DNA of 15,857 nucleotides from SIG636 sp045604285 (GCA_045604285.1 JAZUNS010000106.1:1-15857); one strand, 5' to 3'; positions 8,301 to 13,961 are shown, counted from the stretch's first letter. Notes: generated by a model not told the origin, from the sequence alone. Made by a program: numbers and translations.

Positions 8301-9311
8301 TACTGCGTCAAGTATAGGGTCTGCGCCTTCGTTTAAAACACTTGCGGAAGCAATTCTTTTATCCTCCACAACAACGGTTCCCTCCAGCAAAACGCCGTTG
8401 AAATCCGTCATGGTGTATGCGCCCGCCTCAATGACCCAAGCGGATTGATTTTCCTGCCAGGGTGCAAAATCCACCCAACCCATGGGTTGACCGTTACGGC
8501 ACAAAGCAACCAAAGTAGAGGTGGCAAGATTGCCTGTGCGCTTAAAAGTTAACTCGGCCTCTCCGCTTTCTGCGTTAAGCTCTAACTCTTGCCCGCAATT
8601 AAAGCTGACCTCTACGGTGGGCTTAGGCTCGTCATCTGTAATATTGTAAATGCCTTGAGCGTTTTTAACTACAAAGCCTTCACCGTCCAGCACGGCAAGC
8701 ATAAAAGTTTCTTCATATTCGCTTTCACCGTCATCCAAAAGCTCTAAAACAAGCTCTGCAGTTTCTTGCCCGACGGCAAAGCTTACGCAAAACTCAGCAG
8801 CAAGTGCGCCTATTTCGTCCAGGCGAGAAAGCATATCGGCAGCGTTGATTTCCCCGCCGCCCTCGGCATTTTCCTGCTCAAGCATATTGGCGGCTGTCAA
8901 CTCAAGGTCAAAGCCCAAGCCGCTTATTTCCTGACCGTTATCACGGAAAGCGTCGTAAACGCTTGTTGCGCCGTCACGCTTTTCTATTACGGTACCGCCG
9001 TAAGAAAGGCGATAGTCTTTGCCGTAGTTTGCGCTGTTATCATACAGCAATACGGTGTAGGATTTTGCGCTGCTCAATCCGTCCGATCTGATAAGTGTAA
9101 GCGTTTTGCTTCCGTCCGTCTCAGCAAATGCAGCGCCGCCGATATCAACGGACAAGGTATCGTCGGAATACAAAACCTCACGCTGTGCATCTTTCGGCGA
9201 TTCCGCCGCCCCGCTGCCTACCGAAAATACAGGCAGAGGCAGCAGGCTGAAGGTCATAATCATAACCATAAGTACGCCGATTATTCGATTAAAAAATGAT
9301 ATCCGTCTCAT
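2394..9311 (-). CDS. Giant secreted, cell-wall-anchored multidomain surface protein
   Basis: This is a 2305-residue protein with no internal stop. Residues 1 to about 30 are a signal peptide (MRRISFFNR, then a hydrophobic core ending LPLPVFS). Residues 47-229 look like a Calx-beta module with an insertion (NYGKDY at 95-100, TDDEP at 225-229), and 230 to about 320 like a second degenerate one. About 340-820 is long beta-rich sequence. About 825-920 resembles a carboxypeptidase-regulatory/Ig-like fold (VTDANGEF). About 1181-1360 is unusually hydrophobic and aromatic. About 1400-1860 looks propeller-like with one Asp-box (SQDGGNTW, 1463-1470). About 1908-2115 holds two CARDB-like modules, and about 2125-2260 a charged helical stalk (FIVAR-like). 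It ends TPNTGD (2268-2273), a hydrophobic helix and KRKRAK: a sorting signal with T in place of L in LPxTG. Sortase anchoring is inferred. Role, perhaps glycan or host binding, is unknown, and no catalytic set is recognised. No Shine-Dalgarno precedes the ATG. Confidence 0.88.
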   Translation of the reverse strand: MRRISFFNRIIGVLMVMIMTFSLLPLPVFSVGSGAAESPKDAQREVLYSDDTLSVDIGGAAFAETDGSKTLTLIRSDGLSSAKSYTVLLYDNSANYGKDYRLSYGGTVIEKRDGATSVYDAFRDNGQEISGLGFDLELTAANMLEQENAEGGGEINAADMLSRLDEIGALAAEFCVSFAVGQETAELVLELLDDGESEYEETFMLAVLDGEGFVVKNAQGIYNITDDEPKPTVEVSFNCGQELELNAESGEAELTFKRTGNLATSTLVALCRNGQPMGWVDFAPWQENQSAWVIEAGAYTMTDFNGVLLEGTVVVEDKRIASASVLNEGADPILDAVPDFYHSLPFMVKAMDGSWMPEWAKSAGSYENVDEIVAMGGEGWRSLYENVSQWGLGSYTQHSSGANYIIDLDTSGTGSGLRSSGIRVRTRSSYDMTGIESVSTTAKADGVNQGADFTFSVYGTGISQTKRIEDDGIYDFTLYIPNNCQSSYNFEFENYDYATFVRGCSAYIPNGIKMTKREYCFQIDNSSATPLYYEGSTSIVGVLPTIDGNDSMINVTMGNTDDSRVNLVYSYETYPAVLTGFKLYNVKTMATSEVISLSTGNSHGVNGGTQSAASFLFTKDFLKKYESTYCWLGMVNGVERHVFTVIPVYEKIPVSYSIENSVGGTLKLQKDTLYRGDTAIFSDDGVGNAKLSGVWYTAQSDLSGVTKSGTMDADSDGKVRIKLEAEFSKYTFEGVYVSGADQLLVKLGENQSEYGSLNFAEGVVLNGDSYVKDEYYPLMAAPKNGYIAKWMSAGREFYGNTFYYKLDGNANHNTIVLEFVSEDSAVTVDLKGVLSVADVDLRTKYASMLRMAFTQFFITSDVTHKVVTDANGEFCIKDFKGVPGKTYSMMVSYDGAIGYANFVFDESGVCNVTVPQFSTGVAFPDSVSVTLDGTSSASNMIQLRDKANVTVAVRVYAPADSVTIKKVYFHFMSNPLLKSDGTYGTVEKSRLEAYDDYEKADGNYTYWSVTVPASTLTGNTNLYISVISDRTVYTEGPDGKIQSSIATANSGKVNGGYAFISPIEDTSIPVHYDVPSTPGLQNAPSIDLEKLGIPLVGTLDISLSSLTGGFFVQRTDPNTGDVILVCGHSFTTIYGTGNIDTKFDAAKKTYDSVMNTAENTKPAGSSDAKVNATDNKNQAPSPITFAPVFMFKLVVSPDGSGGPGFITAYEMALGIDTFYYRTIPFNVYGAPMYVALSFSLEAYMAWALAIEPGAVSNMDELIELFADLAIGDDTAESKTEDQMFFAAPIFKFGIKGGAGYNSFLSLFAELNVSAPFIVQAHPEWDGAVNLGFDVNVGADLVVFTGKATIAQDSVYLGNEKLVEDLKAISPQNVSSASLKSSAVSEAELPDINELFNNITFSPAARLSTLLRGSAQAETVSSNAFKNTQVQLVKLENGNIAAFILQDTRKQNTMNYLSVAYAISQDGGNTWGDVQYIDDQTDNAASSLQYDINIFELDDRFLVTWSEADLDKLISEMNLDVENLTASQVGKLMAAMNLKGVFLDKSDGSAISAPFLIASNSTVACGALDAVQNGDKVYVYYQRNAVPQDDDMTLMELVSLERTIAMACIDVNSPHQCVSTPVRAMGEEGQQYRITEVEPFVHNGVMGEILVLDRDGKLAIYNSNDDSWTSSIEDRQLYLRTYNFDAETGKPTPTALIDITDAFYCAQNPQVVSNDKYLHLFWNQNGKVVYITDFVATYTDHAAVQADAYVVLNEDGTVTVNRPTNGYYANDIASSDTIHAGTVFSASMADDGNVLLSWIAEEPDSEKLIPNDEIYGVLLHTVSNADAIRQNGNANGDIPEANEHIYQLVSYGNPVALTDENSLLNALDSLCMESGNSDKFLLAFTKLNSDMRSTATAADVMVVNSENVPLLEIVDVSAPAYPSVGSDMTVYVTVANKGIETATNVAVSASNIGSGAAAALDKLLPGCSETLALTVAVPESFNKTTKLEIKVDCSNGNAPQSTFVEVKYGAHFVPVDVPAMTASFNSTNCLTATTVKNIGNACGTPVINFLNTVYGSDTEGKEYTFASDEKVIPGGETTVTYLLKDTLMNAEKTAYLTVSLGDEYDQSIQSFMPALVNNSVNGNAVNASVAEVVAAVNGYDNKTVTSDDKAQVEKLVDDIDDLLTSDELSAEEKQLLNDAEAKAKSLLDTIRKAAAAIQTESINKVKDITVDNAAPKHKADLEKAKADLEKALETYGGNYTAEEKKTIESNIKRINAVLDAINKSSDSDTPNTGDSEKTAVWFALLLGGSGAAVALSSKRKRAKSNT

Positions 9312-9323
9312 AGTTTTAGGGCA

Positions 9324-9358
9324 TAATTAAACCGTTACAAACCGAAGATCTAATTATA
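9324..9358 (-). promoter_or_regulatory. Candidate promoter/regulatory region of the giant surface-protein gene
   Basis: On the minus strand a perfect TATAAT (9358-9353) lies about 40 bases before the ATG at 9311, in the 68-base gap after the TetR gene. No acceptable -35 is found at 16-18 bases (AAAATA at 17). The leader holds the direct repeat CGGTTT-GTAA-CGGTTT; read on the plus strand this is AAACCG twice. A promoter lacking a -35, with repeats beside the start, could need an activator or be repressed there. This is inference; readthrough from TetR is also possible. Confidence 0.4.
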
Positions 9359-9379
9359 CAATATCCTTTCTGTAATATT

Positions 9380-10081
9380 TTATCGTGCTTTTCCCACCAA
9401 CAGTTCCTCAAAGGCCTGTTCGGTGGTTTCTTCAATAAACGTTGTAAACTCCTGCAAAACCGAACGGCCGATGGCCTTGTAATCCTTTGCAAGGACTTTT
9501 TTTATCTTCTTTTTGCGGGTTTTAAGGGGTACTTGATACAGCATCAAAACGTTATCCAGCGCACCTGCAATCCGTATTTCTATGGGGGCGGAGTCTCCCG
9601 TAGTCATAATCGTGGCGTACTCTATTCCCGATACCAGCGTTTCCGCTTCGGCAAAGTGCGTATCGGTCCAATCAGGGCAGTATTCCGCAAAGGCCAATCT
9701 TGCCCGTTTGGCATCGTTTTTTCGTATTCTTTCCAAGGTCATGGGGTGGGTATAGGCAGAGATGTAAAAATCCTTTACTATCTCGTTTTCCTCACAAATA
9801 GCCGCCATAGAAAGCAGCTCCAAGCAAATAGCCATCACCAGAGTTTCGCCTTCCTCCACGTGCTTTTGCACTTCTTCCCACTGAAAGTTGCAAAGCATAT
9901 CCACCAATTCTGCCAACAAATGCTCCTTGGTGGGGAAATAAAAGGTTAGATGACCGGTGCTTATATCCAAAGCATCGGCAATCGCCTTGACCGAGGTTGC
10001 CGAATAACCTTTTCTCATAAACATTTCTATAGCCGCTTGTATTATCTCAAGCCTGGTTGTATTTACACGCCTGCGCGCCAT
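9380..10081 (-). CDS. TetR/AcrR-family transcriptional regulator
   Basis: This is a 233-residue regulator. The N-terminal TetR domain is clear: helix one about 10-24 (RLEIIQAAIEMFMRKGY) and the helix-turn-helix about 29-48 (SVKAIADALDISTGHLTFYF), followed by the typical PTKEHLL. The remaining 180 residues are helical and form the ligand/dimer domain, which is not family-specific by eye. The C-terminus has a basic patch (KTRKKKIKKV). The start is ATG 10081, with AGGGGGGAT a few bases upstream. It diverges from a MATE pump across a 246-base gap, the usual setting for a TetR repressor of efflux. It is also 68 bases upstream of, and co-directional with, the giant surface gene, so it could affect both. 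The inducer is unknown. Confidence 0.93.
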   Translation of the reverse strand: MARRRVNTTRLEIIQAAIEMFMRKGYSATSVKAIADALDISTGHLTFYFPTKEHLLAELVDMLCNFQWEEVQKHVEEGETLVMAICLELLSMAAICEENEIVKDFYISAYTHPMTLERIRKNDAKRARLAFAEYCPDWTDTHFAEAETLVSGIEYATIMTTGDSAPIEIRIAGALDNVLMLYQVPLKTRKKKIKKVLAKDYKAIGRSVLQEFTTFIEETTEQAFEELLVGKAR

Positions 10082-10102
10082 TGTATCCCCCCTATTTATT
10101 TT

Positions 10103-10167
10103 GGATTTATCCTATTATAGCACGCATCCTATTTGGTGTCAATATATTTTATAAGTGCTTATTGAAT
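10103..10167 (-). promoter_or_regulatory. Consensus extended -10 promoter of tetR with candidate operators
   Basis: On the minus strand TTGACA (10142-10137), a 17-base spacer and TATAAT (10119-10114) preceded by TGC form an ideal sigma-A promoter. Three candidate operators overlap or flank it. One is an interrupted inverted repeat ATT-tt-ATAAG-tg-CTTAT-tg-AAT (10146-10167) just upstream of the -35. Another is the palindrome GGATTTATCC (10103-10112) at the expected start. The third is a direct repeat ATCCTATT at 10109 and 10126, 17 bases apart. A promoter this strong driving a regulator usually implies autorepression. Which site is bound cannot be decided by eye. Confidence 0.7.
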
Positions 10168-10189
10168 ACACGGCTGCAATAATATATAC

Positions 10190-10227
10190 AAAGGCTGCCG
10201 CAAAAGTCTAAACTTGCGGCAGTCTTT
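10190..10227. other. 14-bp stem-loop in the tetR-MATE intergenic region
   Basis: AAAGGCTGCCGCAA (10190-10203) pairs with TTGCGGCAGTCTTT (10214-10227) with one G-U wobble and a ten-base loop. It lies between the two divergent promoters, upstream of both mRNA starts, so it should not be in either annotated transcript. It may be a terminator left by a lost gene, an insulator against antisense transcription (minus-strand reading gives CTTTG then TATATATT), or an extragenic palindrome. Confidence 0.5.
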
Positions 10228-10251
10228 GGCTGTTAAAAAACTTGCTTTTTA

Positions 10252-10280
10252 TTTGCATTTTCTTGGTTTTGTGCTATAAT
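10252..10280 (+). promoter_or_regulatory. Extended -10 promoter of the MATE transporter gene
   Basis: TTTGCA (10252-10257) and a perfect TATAAT (10275-10280) are 17 bases apart, and TGC directly precedes the -10. Transcription would start near 10287 with a leader of about 40 bases. The same GTGCTATAAT string occurs in the divergent tetR promoter, so the two -10 regions are near-identical. Confidence 0.65.
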
Positions 10281-10327
10281 ATTTATTTGCAGCAGTTGAT
10301 TAACAAGGCAAGGTGAAACACGGAAAA

Positions 10328-11698
10328 ATGAAGGACAGCAAATTATCCAAGGACTTTACAAAGGGAAGCATACCAAAGCAGCTGTTTTGGTTTATGTTGC
10401 CCTTTATGGCATCTAACGCTTTGCAGGTGCTTTACAGCACGATAGATATGATAATAGTGGGTCACTACGTAGGCACGCCGGGGCTTTCTGCCGTGTCACA
10501 AAGCAGCCTGATACTTAACTTTGCCACCATGGTGTGCCTTGGGTTTTCCAATGCGGGGCAGGTGCTTGTATCCCAAGCCCTTGGGGCAGGCAAAAGCAAA
10601 GAGACCAACAGCATAATAGGCACGCTTTTTAGCATTATTTTGGCTATGGGCGCATTGTTTTCTGCCATAGTTTTGATTTTTAAAGCACCTATTATGAAGG
10701 TTATGAACATTCCTAAGGAGTCCTACGATATGGCTGTGGACTACCTGATAATTTGCGGTGCGGGGCTGGTGTTTACCGCAGGCTATAACATGGTTGCGGC
10801 GGTACTGAGGGGGATGGGCGACTCTAAAAGGCCGTTTCTTTTTATAGGCATTGCCTCTGTTATTAACACCGTGCTTGATATTATTTTTACCGGCTATATG
10901 GACATGAAGGTGGCAGGCGCCGCCTGGGCTACCATTATAGGGCAGGCAGTTTCTTTTGTGTTTTCCATTGTTTATCTGTACCGCAGGAAGGAATCCTTTG
11001 GTTTTGACTTTAAGCCGAAAAGCTTTGTACCCCGCAAAAAATATGCGGGCATGATATTAAGCCTTGGCACGCCCATGGCAATACAATCCGGCTGTATTAA
11101 TTTATCCATGCTTTACGTTAACTCTTTGGTTAACGATATAAGCGTTGTGGCATCGGCTACCTTTGGGGTCGGCGTTAAGATAGACGACATAGTCAACAAG
11201 ATATCCCAAGGTATACAGCACGCCGCCATGCCCATGATAGCCCAGAACGTTGCCGCCGGCGAGGGCAAGCGAAGCAAGCAGGTAGTAAAATTTGCCTGGG
11301 CGTTTTCTGCAGGGTTTACGGTGATATGCATGGTGCTGTACCTGCAGTTTGGCAAGCAGGCGTTTATGATATTTTCCGATGACCCGCTGGTACACGATAT
11401 GTCCGGCACCTTTATTTCAGCCATACTTTGGATGTTCCCTGCCCTGGCGGTAATGCGCGGCACCCACGCCTTTATACAGGGGATAGGCAACGCAAAGCTT
11501 GGGCTGGTGCTTTCGCTGCTGGACGGGGTTATTCTGCGCATAGGACTTAGCTGGTTGTTTGGCATTGCCCTTGATTTTGGCTTTTACGGCTTTGTGCTTG
11601 GCTACGGGCTTGCGCCCTACGGCTGTGCCATCCCCGGGTTTATCTACTTTGTATCGGGAATATGGGAGAAGCGCAAAACCCTGGCGGATAGGATGTAA
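10328..11698 (+). CDS. MATE-family multidrug/Na+ antiporter efflux protein
   Basis: This is a 456-residue membrane protein with about twelve hydrophobic helices in two similar halves. The first half opens FTKGSIPKQLFWFMLPFMAS and carries STIDMIIVGHYVGTPGLSAV, the MATE signature region near helices one and two. The second half begins around LGTPMAIQSGCINLSMLYVN with VASATFGVGVKIDDI. Family members export cationic drugs, dyes or metabolites using Na+ or H+ gradients; the substrate here is unknown. The ATG at 10328 is preferred because MKDSKLSKDFTKGS fits family N-termini; AGGTGA lies 11 bases upstream. An in-frame GTG at 10313 would add five residues. It diverges from tetR, its likely repressor, and is followed by the YjbR gene after two bases. 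Confidence 0.93.
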   Translation: MKDSKLSKDFTKGSIPKQLFWFMLPFMASNALQVLYSTIDMIIVGHYVGTPGLSAVSQSSLILNFATMVCLGFSNAGQVLVSQALGAGKSKETNSIIGTLFSIILAMGALFSAIVLIFKAPIMKVMNIPKESYDMAVDYLIICGAGLVFTAGYNMVAAVLRGMGDSKRPFLFIGIASVINTVLDIIFTGYMDMKVAGAAWATIIGQAVSFVFSIVYLYRRKESFGFDFKPKSFVPRKKYAGMILSLGTPMAIQSGCINLSMLYVNSLVNDISVVASATFGVGVKIDDIVNKISQGIQHAAMPMIAQNVAAGEGKRSKQVVKFAWAFSAGFTVICMVLYLQFGKQAFMIFSDDPLVHDMSGTFISAILWMFPALAVMRGTHAFIQGIGNAKLGLVLSLLDGVILRIGLSWLFGIALDFGFYGFVLGYGLAPYGCAIPGFIYFVSGIWEKRKTLADRM

Positions 11699-11701
11699 AA
11701 T

Positions 11702-12067
11702 ATGAACAGAGAAGAGCTTGAACGCTATATAAACGAGCGCTACGAAACCGAAGGCGAATATATGTGGGTGCGATACCCAAACTTTGCGGTGTTTAGGCAC
11801 GGGGAAAACCGAAAATGGTTTGCGGTGCTTATGACCATACCGAAGGCACGGCTTGGGCTTAAAAGTGAAGAGCTTGTAGACGTTGTAAACCTAAAATGCA
11901 GGCTTGGCGAGGGCGCAACGTATAGGGAAGAGGCGGGCGTTTATCCCGCTTATCACATGAACAAATGGCACTGGATATCCGTTTGCCTTGACGGCAGCGT
12001 AAGCGCCGAAAGAATAAGAGAGTTGCTATGCATAAGCTTTGACCTTACCCTTGGAAAAAGAGGCTGA
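11702..12067 (+). CDS. MmcQ/YjbR family protein (CyaY-like fold)
   Basis: This is a 121-residue protein. The family hallmark is near the end: YHMNKWHWISVCLDG, followed by an acidic helix (SVSAERIRELLCISFDL). N-terminal residues 1-20 form a helix and 20-50 the strands YMWVRYPNFAVFRHGENRKWFAVLM, as in MmcQ/YjbR proteins with a double-wing, CyaY-like fold. DNA binding was suggested for the family, but its biochemical role is unsettled. It begins two bases after the MATE stop, with AGGATG from the end of the MATE gene as its ribosome site, so translation is probably coupled. YjbR genes are often accessory members of operons, so proximity says little about a joint function. No terminator follows it. 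Confidence 0.9.
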   Translation: MNREELERYINERYETEGEYMWVRYPNFAVFRHGENRKWFAVLMTIPKARLGLKSEELVDVVNLKCRLGEGATYREEAGVYPAYHMNKWHWISVCLDGSVSAERIRELLCISFDLTLGKRG

Positions 12068-12083
12068 CGGGGGCTTAATTTTG

Positions 12084-12112
12084 TTGACAGCTAATGTAAA
12101 ATATGGTATATT
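12084..12112 (+). promoter_or_regulatory. Consensus sigma-A promoter of the glycosyltransferase operon
   Basis: TTGACA (12084-12089) and TATATT (12107-12112) are spaced by 17 bases, with a TGG extension before the -10. Transcription should begin near 12119, leaving an 80-base leader before the GTG start at 12198. Confidence 0.75.
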
Positions 12113-12119
12113 AAAGTGT

Positions 12120-12169
12120 TAGGAACGTAGGCTTTGTTCCTATGCGGACAAGCTTTGACTTGTGTTGCA
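12120..12169 (+). ncRNA. Tandem-hairpin 5' leader upstream of the glycosyltransferase gene
   Basis: Just downstream of the predicted start, TAGGAAC (12120-12126) pairs with GTTCCTA (12136-12142). A second hairpin pairs ACAAG (12148-12152) with CTTGT (12159-12163) and can extend through TGC (12143-12145) and GCA (12167-12169). Both loop regions contain GCTTTG. No terminator or Shine-Dalgarno sequester is obvious, and it matches no riboswitch class I recognise. It could be a cis-regulatory or stabilising leader. Confidence 0.4.
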
Positions 12170-12197
12170 ATAAATTTAACTAAGGAGCGATTTTATC

Positions 12198-13130
12198 GTG
12201 CTTATTTCTGTAGCCATACCCTGTTATAAATCGGAAAAAACAATAGGAAGCGTTGTAAACGAAATAAGAGCTGCCATAACCAAGGAGGACGGGTACGATT
12301 ACCAGATAATTCTTGTTAACGACTACCCCTTTGACAACACCTTTTCCGTTATAAAAAAGCTTTGTGAGGAGGACCCCAAGATAGTTGGGCTTAATTTATC
12401 CAGAAACTTTGGACAAACCTCGGCAAAGATGGCGGCGTTGCCCTACGTTAAGGGTGACGTGCTTGTGTATATGGATGATGACGGGCAACACCCTGCAGAA
12501 GGAATTATCCCCTTGGCAAACAAGGTTATGGAGGGCTATGACGTTGTTTACGCCTACTTTAAGGCTAAAAAGCACAGTCTGTTTAAAAGGGTCACCAGCC
12601 GCATCAACGGCAAGCTGGCAGAGATAAACGGCACGAGAGCTAAAGGGGTACACCCCTCCAGCTTTTTGGCGATAAGCCGCTTTGCGGTAGACTCTTACGA
12701 TGCGTATAAAAGCCCCTTCCCTTCCCTTATGGGATATCTTAACACCTTGATCGGCAAGGTTACCGAGATAGAGATGCCCCACAGAGCCAGAATGGAGGGC
12801 AGATCCAATTACTCCCTTAAAAAGCTTTTAAAGCTTTGGCTTAACGGGTTTACAAACTTCTCTGTAGTTCCCCTTAGAGCTATTGCGGTGTTGGGTATAT
12901 TTATAGCCTTTTTGGGCTTTGCCTTTGGCGGCTACGTGGTGGTTGCCAAGCTTTTAAACCCCAATATGGCGGCGGGCTACACCTCCACCATGGCGGTTTT
13001 GCTGTTTTTGGGCGGGCTTATTTTGGTTGCCCTTGGGTTTATCGGTGAGTACATAGGACGAATATATATGACGATAAGCAACCTTCAGCCTTACCGTGTA
13101 AGGGAAGTGCTTAATTGGGAGGAAAAATGA
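12198..13130 (+). CDS. GT2-family polyprenyl-phosphate glycosyltransferase (GtrB/ArnC/DPM-like)
   Basis: This is a 310-residue enzyme predicted to move a sugar from a nucleotide donor to undecaprenyl phosphate at the inner membrane face. The GT-A fold starts with ISVAIPCYKSEKTIGSVVNEI; acidic residues include VND (40-42), and the DXD-type metal/donor site is DDDGQHP (93-99). RMEGRSNYSLKKLLKLW, about 195-212, is the conserved segment before the membrane part. Two C-terminal helices follow (about 222-245 and 260-283), ending IGEYIGRIY and a soluble tail, as in GtrB, CsbB and ArnC. The start is GTG with AAGGAG about nine bases upstream. ATG of the next gene overlaps the stop (ATGA). Sugar identity cannot be told; 4-amino-arabinose is not implied. 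Confidence 0.93.
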   Translation: MLISVAIPCYKSEKTIGSVVNEIRAAITKEDGYDYQIILVNDYPFDNTFSVIKKLCEEDPKIVGLNLSRNFGQTSAKMAALPYVKGDVLVYMDDDGQHPAEGIIPLANKVMEGYDVVYAYFKAKKHSLFKRVTSRINGKLAEINGTRAKGVHPSSFLAISRFAVDSYDAYKSPFPSLMGYLNTLIGKVTEIEMPHRARMEGRSNYSLKKLLKLWLNGFTNFSVVPLRAIAVLGIFIAFLGFAFGGYVVVAKLLNPNMAAGYTSTMAVLLFLGGLILVALGFIGEYIGRIYMTISNLQPYRVREVLNWEEK

Positions 13131-13486
13131 CAGATCAGGTAAAGAGCAAAAAGGTATTTTGGTTATTTGCCTTGCACGCACTTTTGCTGTTTTACTCCTC
13201 TTGCGGGGTGTTTGCAAAGCTGGCGGCAAGGGAAGAGTTTTTGTCGCTGCCCTTTATACTGTTTTACGGGGCAGAGATATTTGTGCTTTTTGTTTACGCC
13301 CTTTTGTGGCAGCAAATACTTAAGCATATTCCGCTGACCGTTGCCTTCTGCAACAAATCGGTGAACATGATATGGGCAACGCTGTGGGGCGTATTTCTGT
13401 TTAACGAGCCTATCACCTGGTCTATGGGTGTGGGTGCGGCAATAGTTTTGGCCGGTGTGTTTTTGGTGGTGACGTCTAATGAATAA
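13127..13486 (+). CDS. EamA/SMR-like half-transporter, ArnE-like subunit
   Basis: This is a 119-residue protein with four hydrophobic helices (about residues 10-30, 42-62, 70-90 and 96-116). Features of the small DMT/EamA fold are visible: a SLPFILFYGAEIFVLFVYALLWQQIL segment, HIPLTVAFCNKSVNMIWATLW and the helix-breaking FLFNEPITWSMGVGAAIVLAGV, similar to the FLGE.....G..LI.AG motif of EamA/SMR proteins. Next to a GtrB/ArnC-like gene, the ArnE/ArnF analogy points to a subunit that flips undecaprenyl-phosphate-linked sugar to the outer face. It overlaps the upstream gene by four bases (ATGA) and the downstream one by eight, so the three are translationally coupled. GGGAGG six bases before the ATG is a strong ribosome site. 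It might alternatively be an ordinary SMR exporter. Confidence 0.82.
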   Translation: MTDQVKSKKVFWLFALHALLLFYSSCGVFAKLAAREEFLSLPFILFYGAEIFVLFVYALLWQQILKHIPLTVAFCNKSVNMIWATLWGVFLFNEPITWSMGVGAAIVLAGVFLVVTSNE

Positions 13487-13961
13487 AGAGTTGATTTTAT
13501 TTTGCGGCGTTTTTCTGATTGGTGTTATTATTTCTGCCTGCGCCCAGATGATGCTTAAAAAAAGCGCCCACAAAAAGGCAGACTACAGCGTGTTTGTTTT
13601 TGTTAAAAAGCGTTTTCCCAAGCTGGCGCAAAAGCTTAAAACCAGCAATAACGGCATTATAAAGCTGCTTAGACGCAATAAAAAGCTGCTGGCGGATTAT
13701 CTTAATCCCTTTACCGTTTTTGCCTATATGATTTTTGTTGCCGCAACGTTTTTGACCATTTTTTCTTATAAGGTCGTACCCCTCTCCATGGGACCTATTT
13801 TGGGCGCGACCGAATACTTTTTTGTAGCCGCACTAAGCCGCATCTTTCTTAATGAAAGGCTTACCGCAAAAAAGGCGATAGGGCTTGTGGTTATATTTAT
13901 AGGTATTGTGGTTTATTCCACCGGCGATAAAATATTTGAATACGTAAAGGCTTTATTTTAA
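13479..13961 (+). CDS. EamA/SMR-like half-transporter, ArnF-like subunit with basic insertion
   Basis: This is a 160-residue protein, longer than the roughly 110-130 of ArnE/ArnF. Helix one is about residues 5-24 (ILFCGVFLIGVIISACAQMM). A basic cytosolic-looking stretch of about 50 residues follows (KKSAHKKADYSVF ... KLLRRNKKLLADYLNP). Three further helices follow at about 78-100, 104-122 (PLSMGPILGATEYFFVAAL) and 134-150. RIFLNERLTAKKAIGLVVIFIGIVV is the EamA/SMR hallmark. With its shorter partner it most likely forms an asymmetric heterodimer flipping a polyprenyl-phosphate sugar. The start overlaps the preceding stop by eight bases. The stop is 21 bases before the flavodiiron gene. Confidence 0.82.
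   Translation: MNKELILFCGVFLIGVIISACAQMMLKKSAHKKADYSVFVFVKKRFPKLAQKLKTSNNGIIKLLRRNKKLLADYLNPFTVFAYMIFVAATFLTIFSYKVVPLSMGPILGATEYFFVAALSRIFLNERLTAKKAIGLVVIFIGIVVYSTGDKIFEYVKALF

Noticed and set aside
9533..9949. 138-codon plus-strand frame opposite tetR
   Set aside because: The TetR reading frame has a clear helix-turn-helix, a ribosome site and a consensus promoter; the antisense frame has none.
12120..12169. Leader hairpins as a transcription attenuator or known riboswitch
   Set aside because: No terminator stem with a U-run and no leader peptide precede the gene, and no conserved core of a riboswitch class is visible. It is kept only as an unassigned structured leader.
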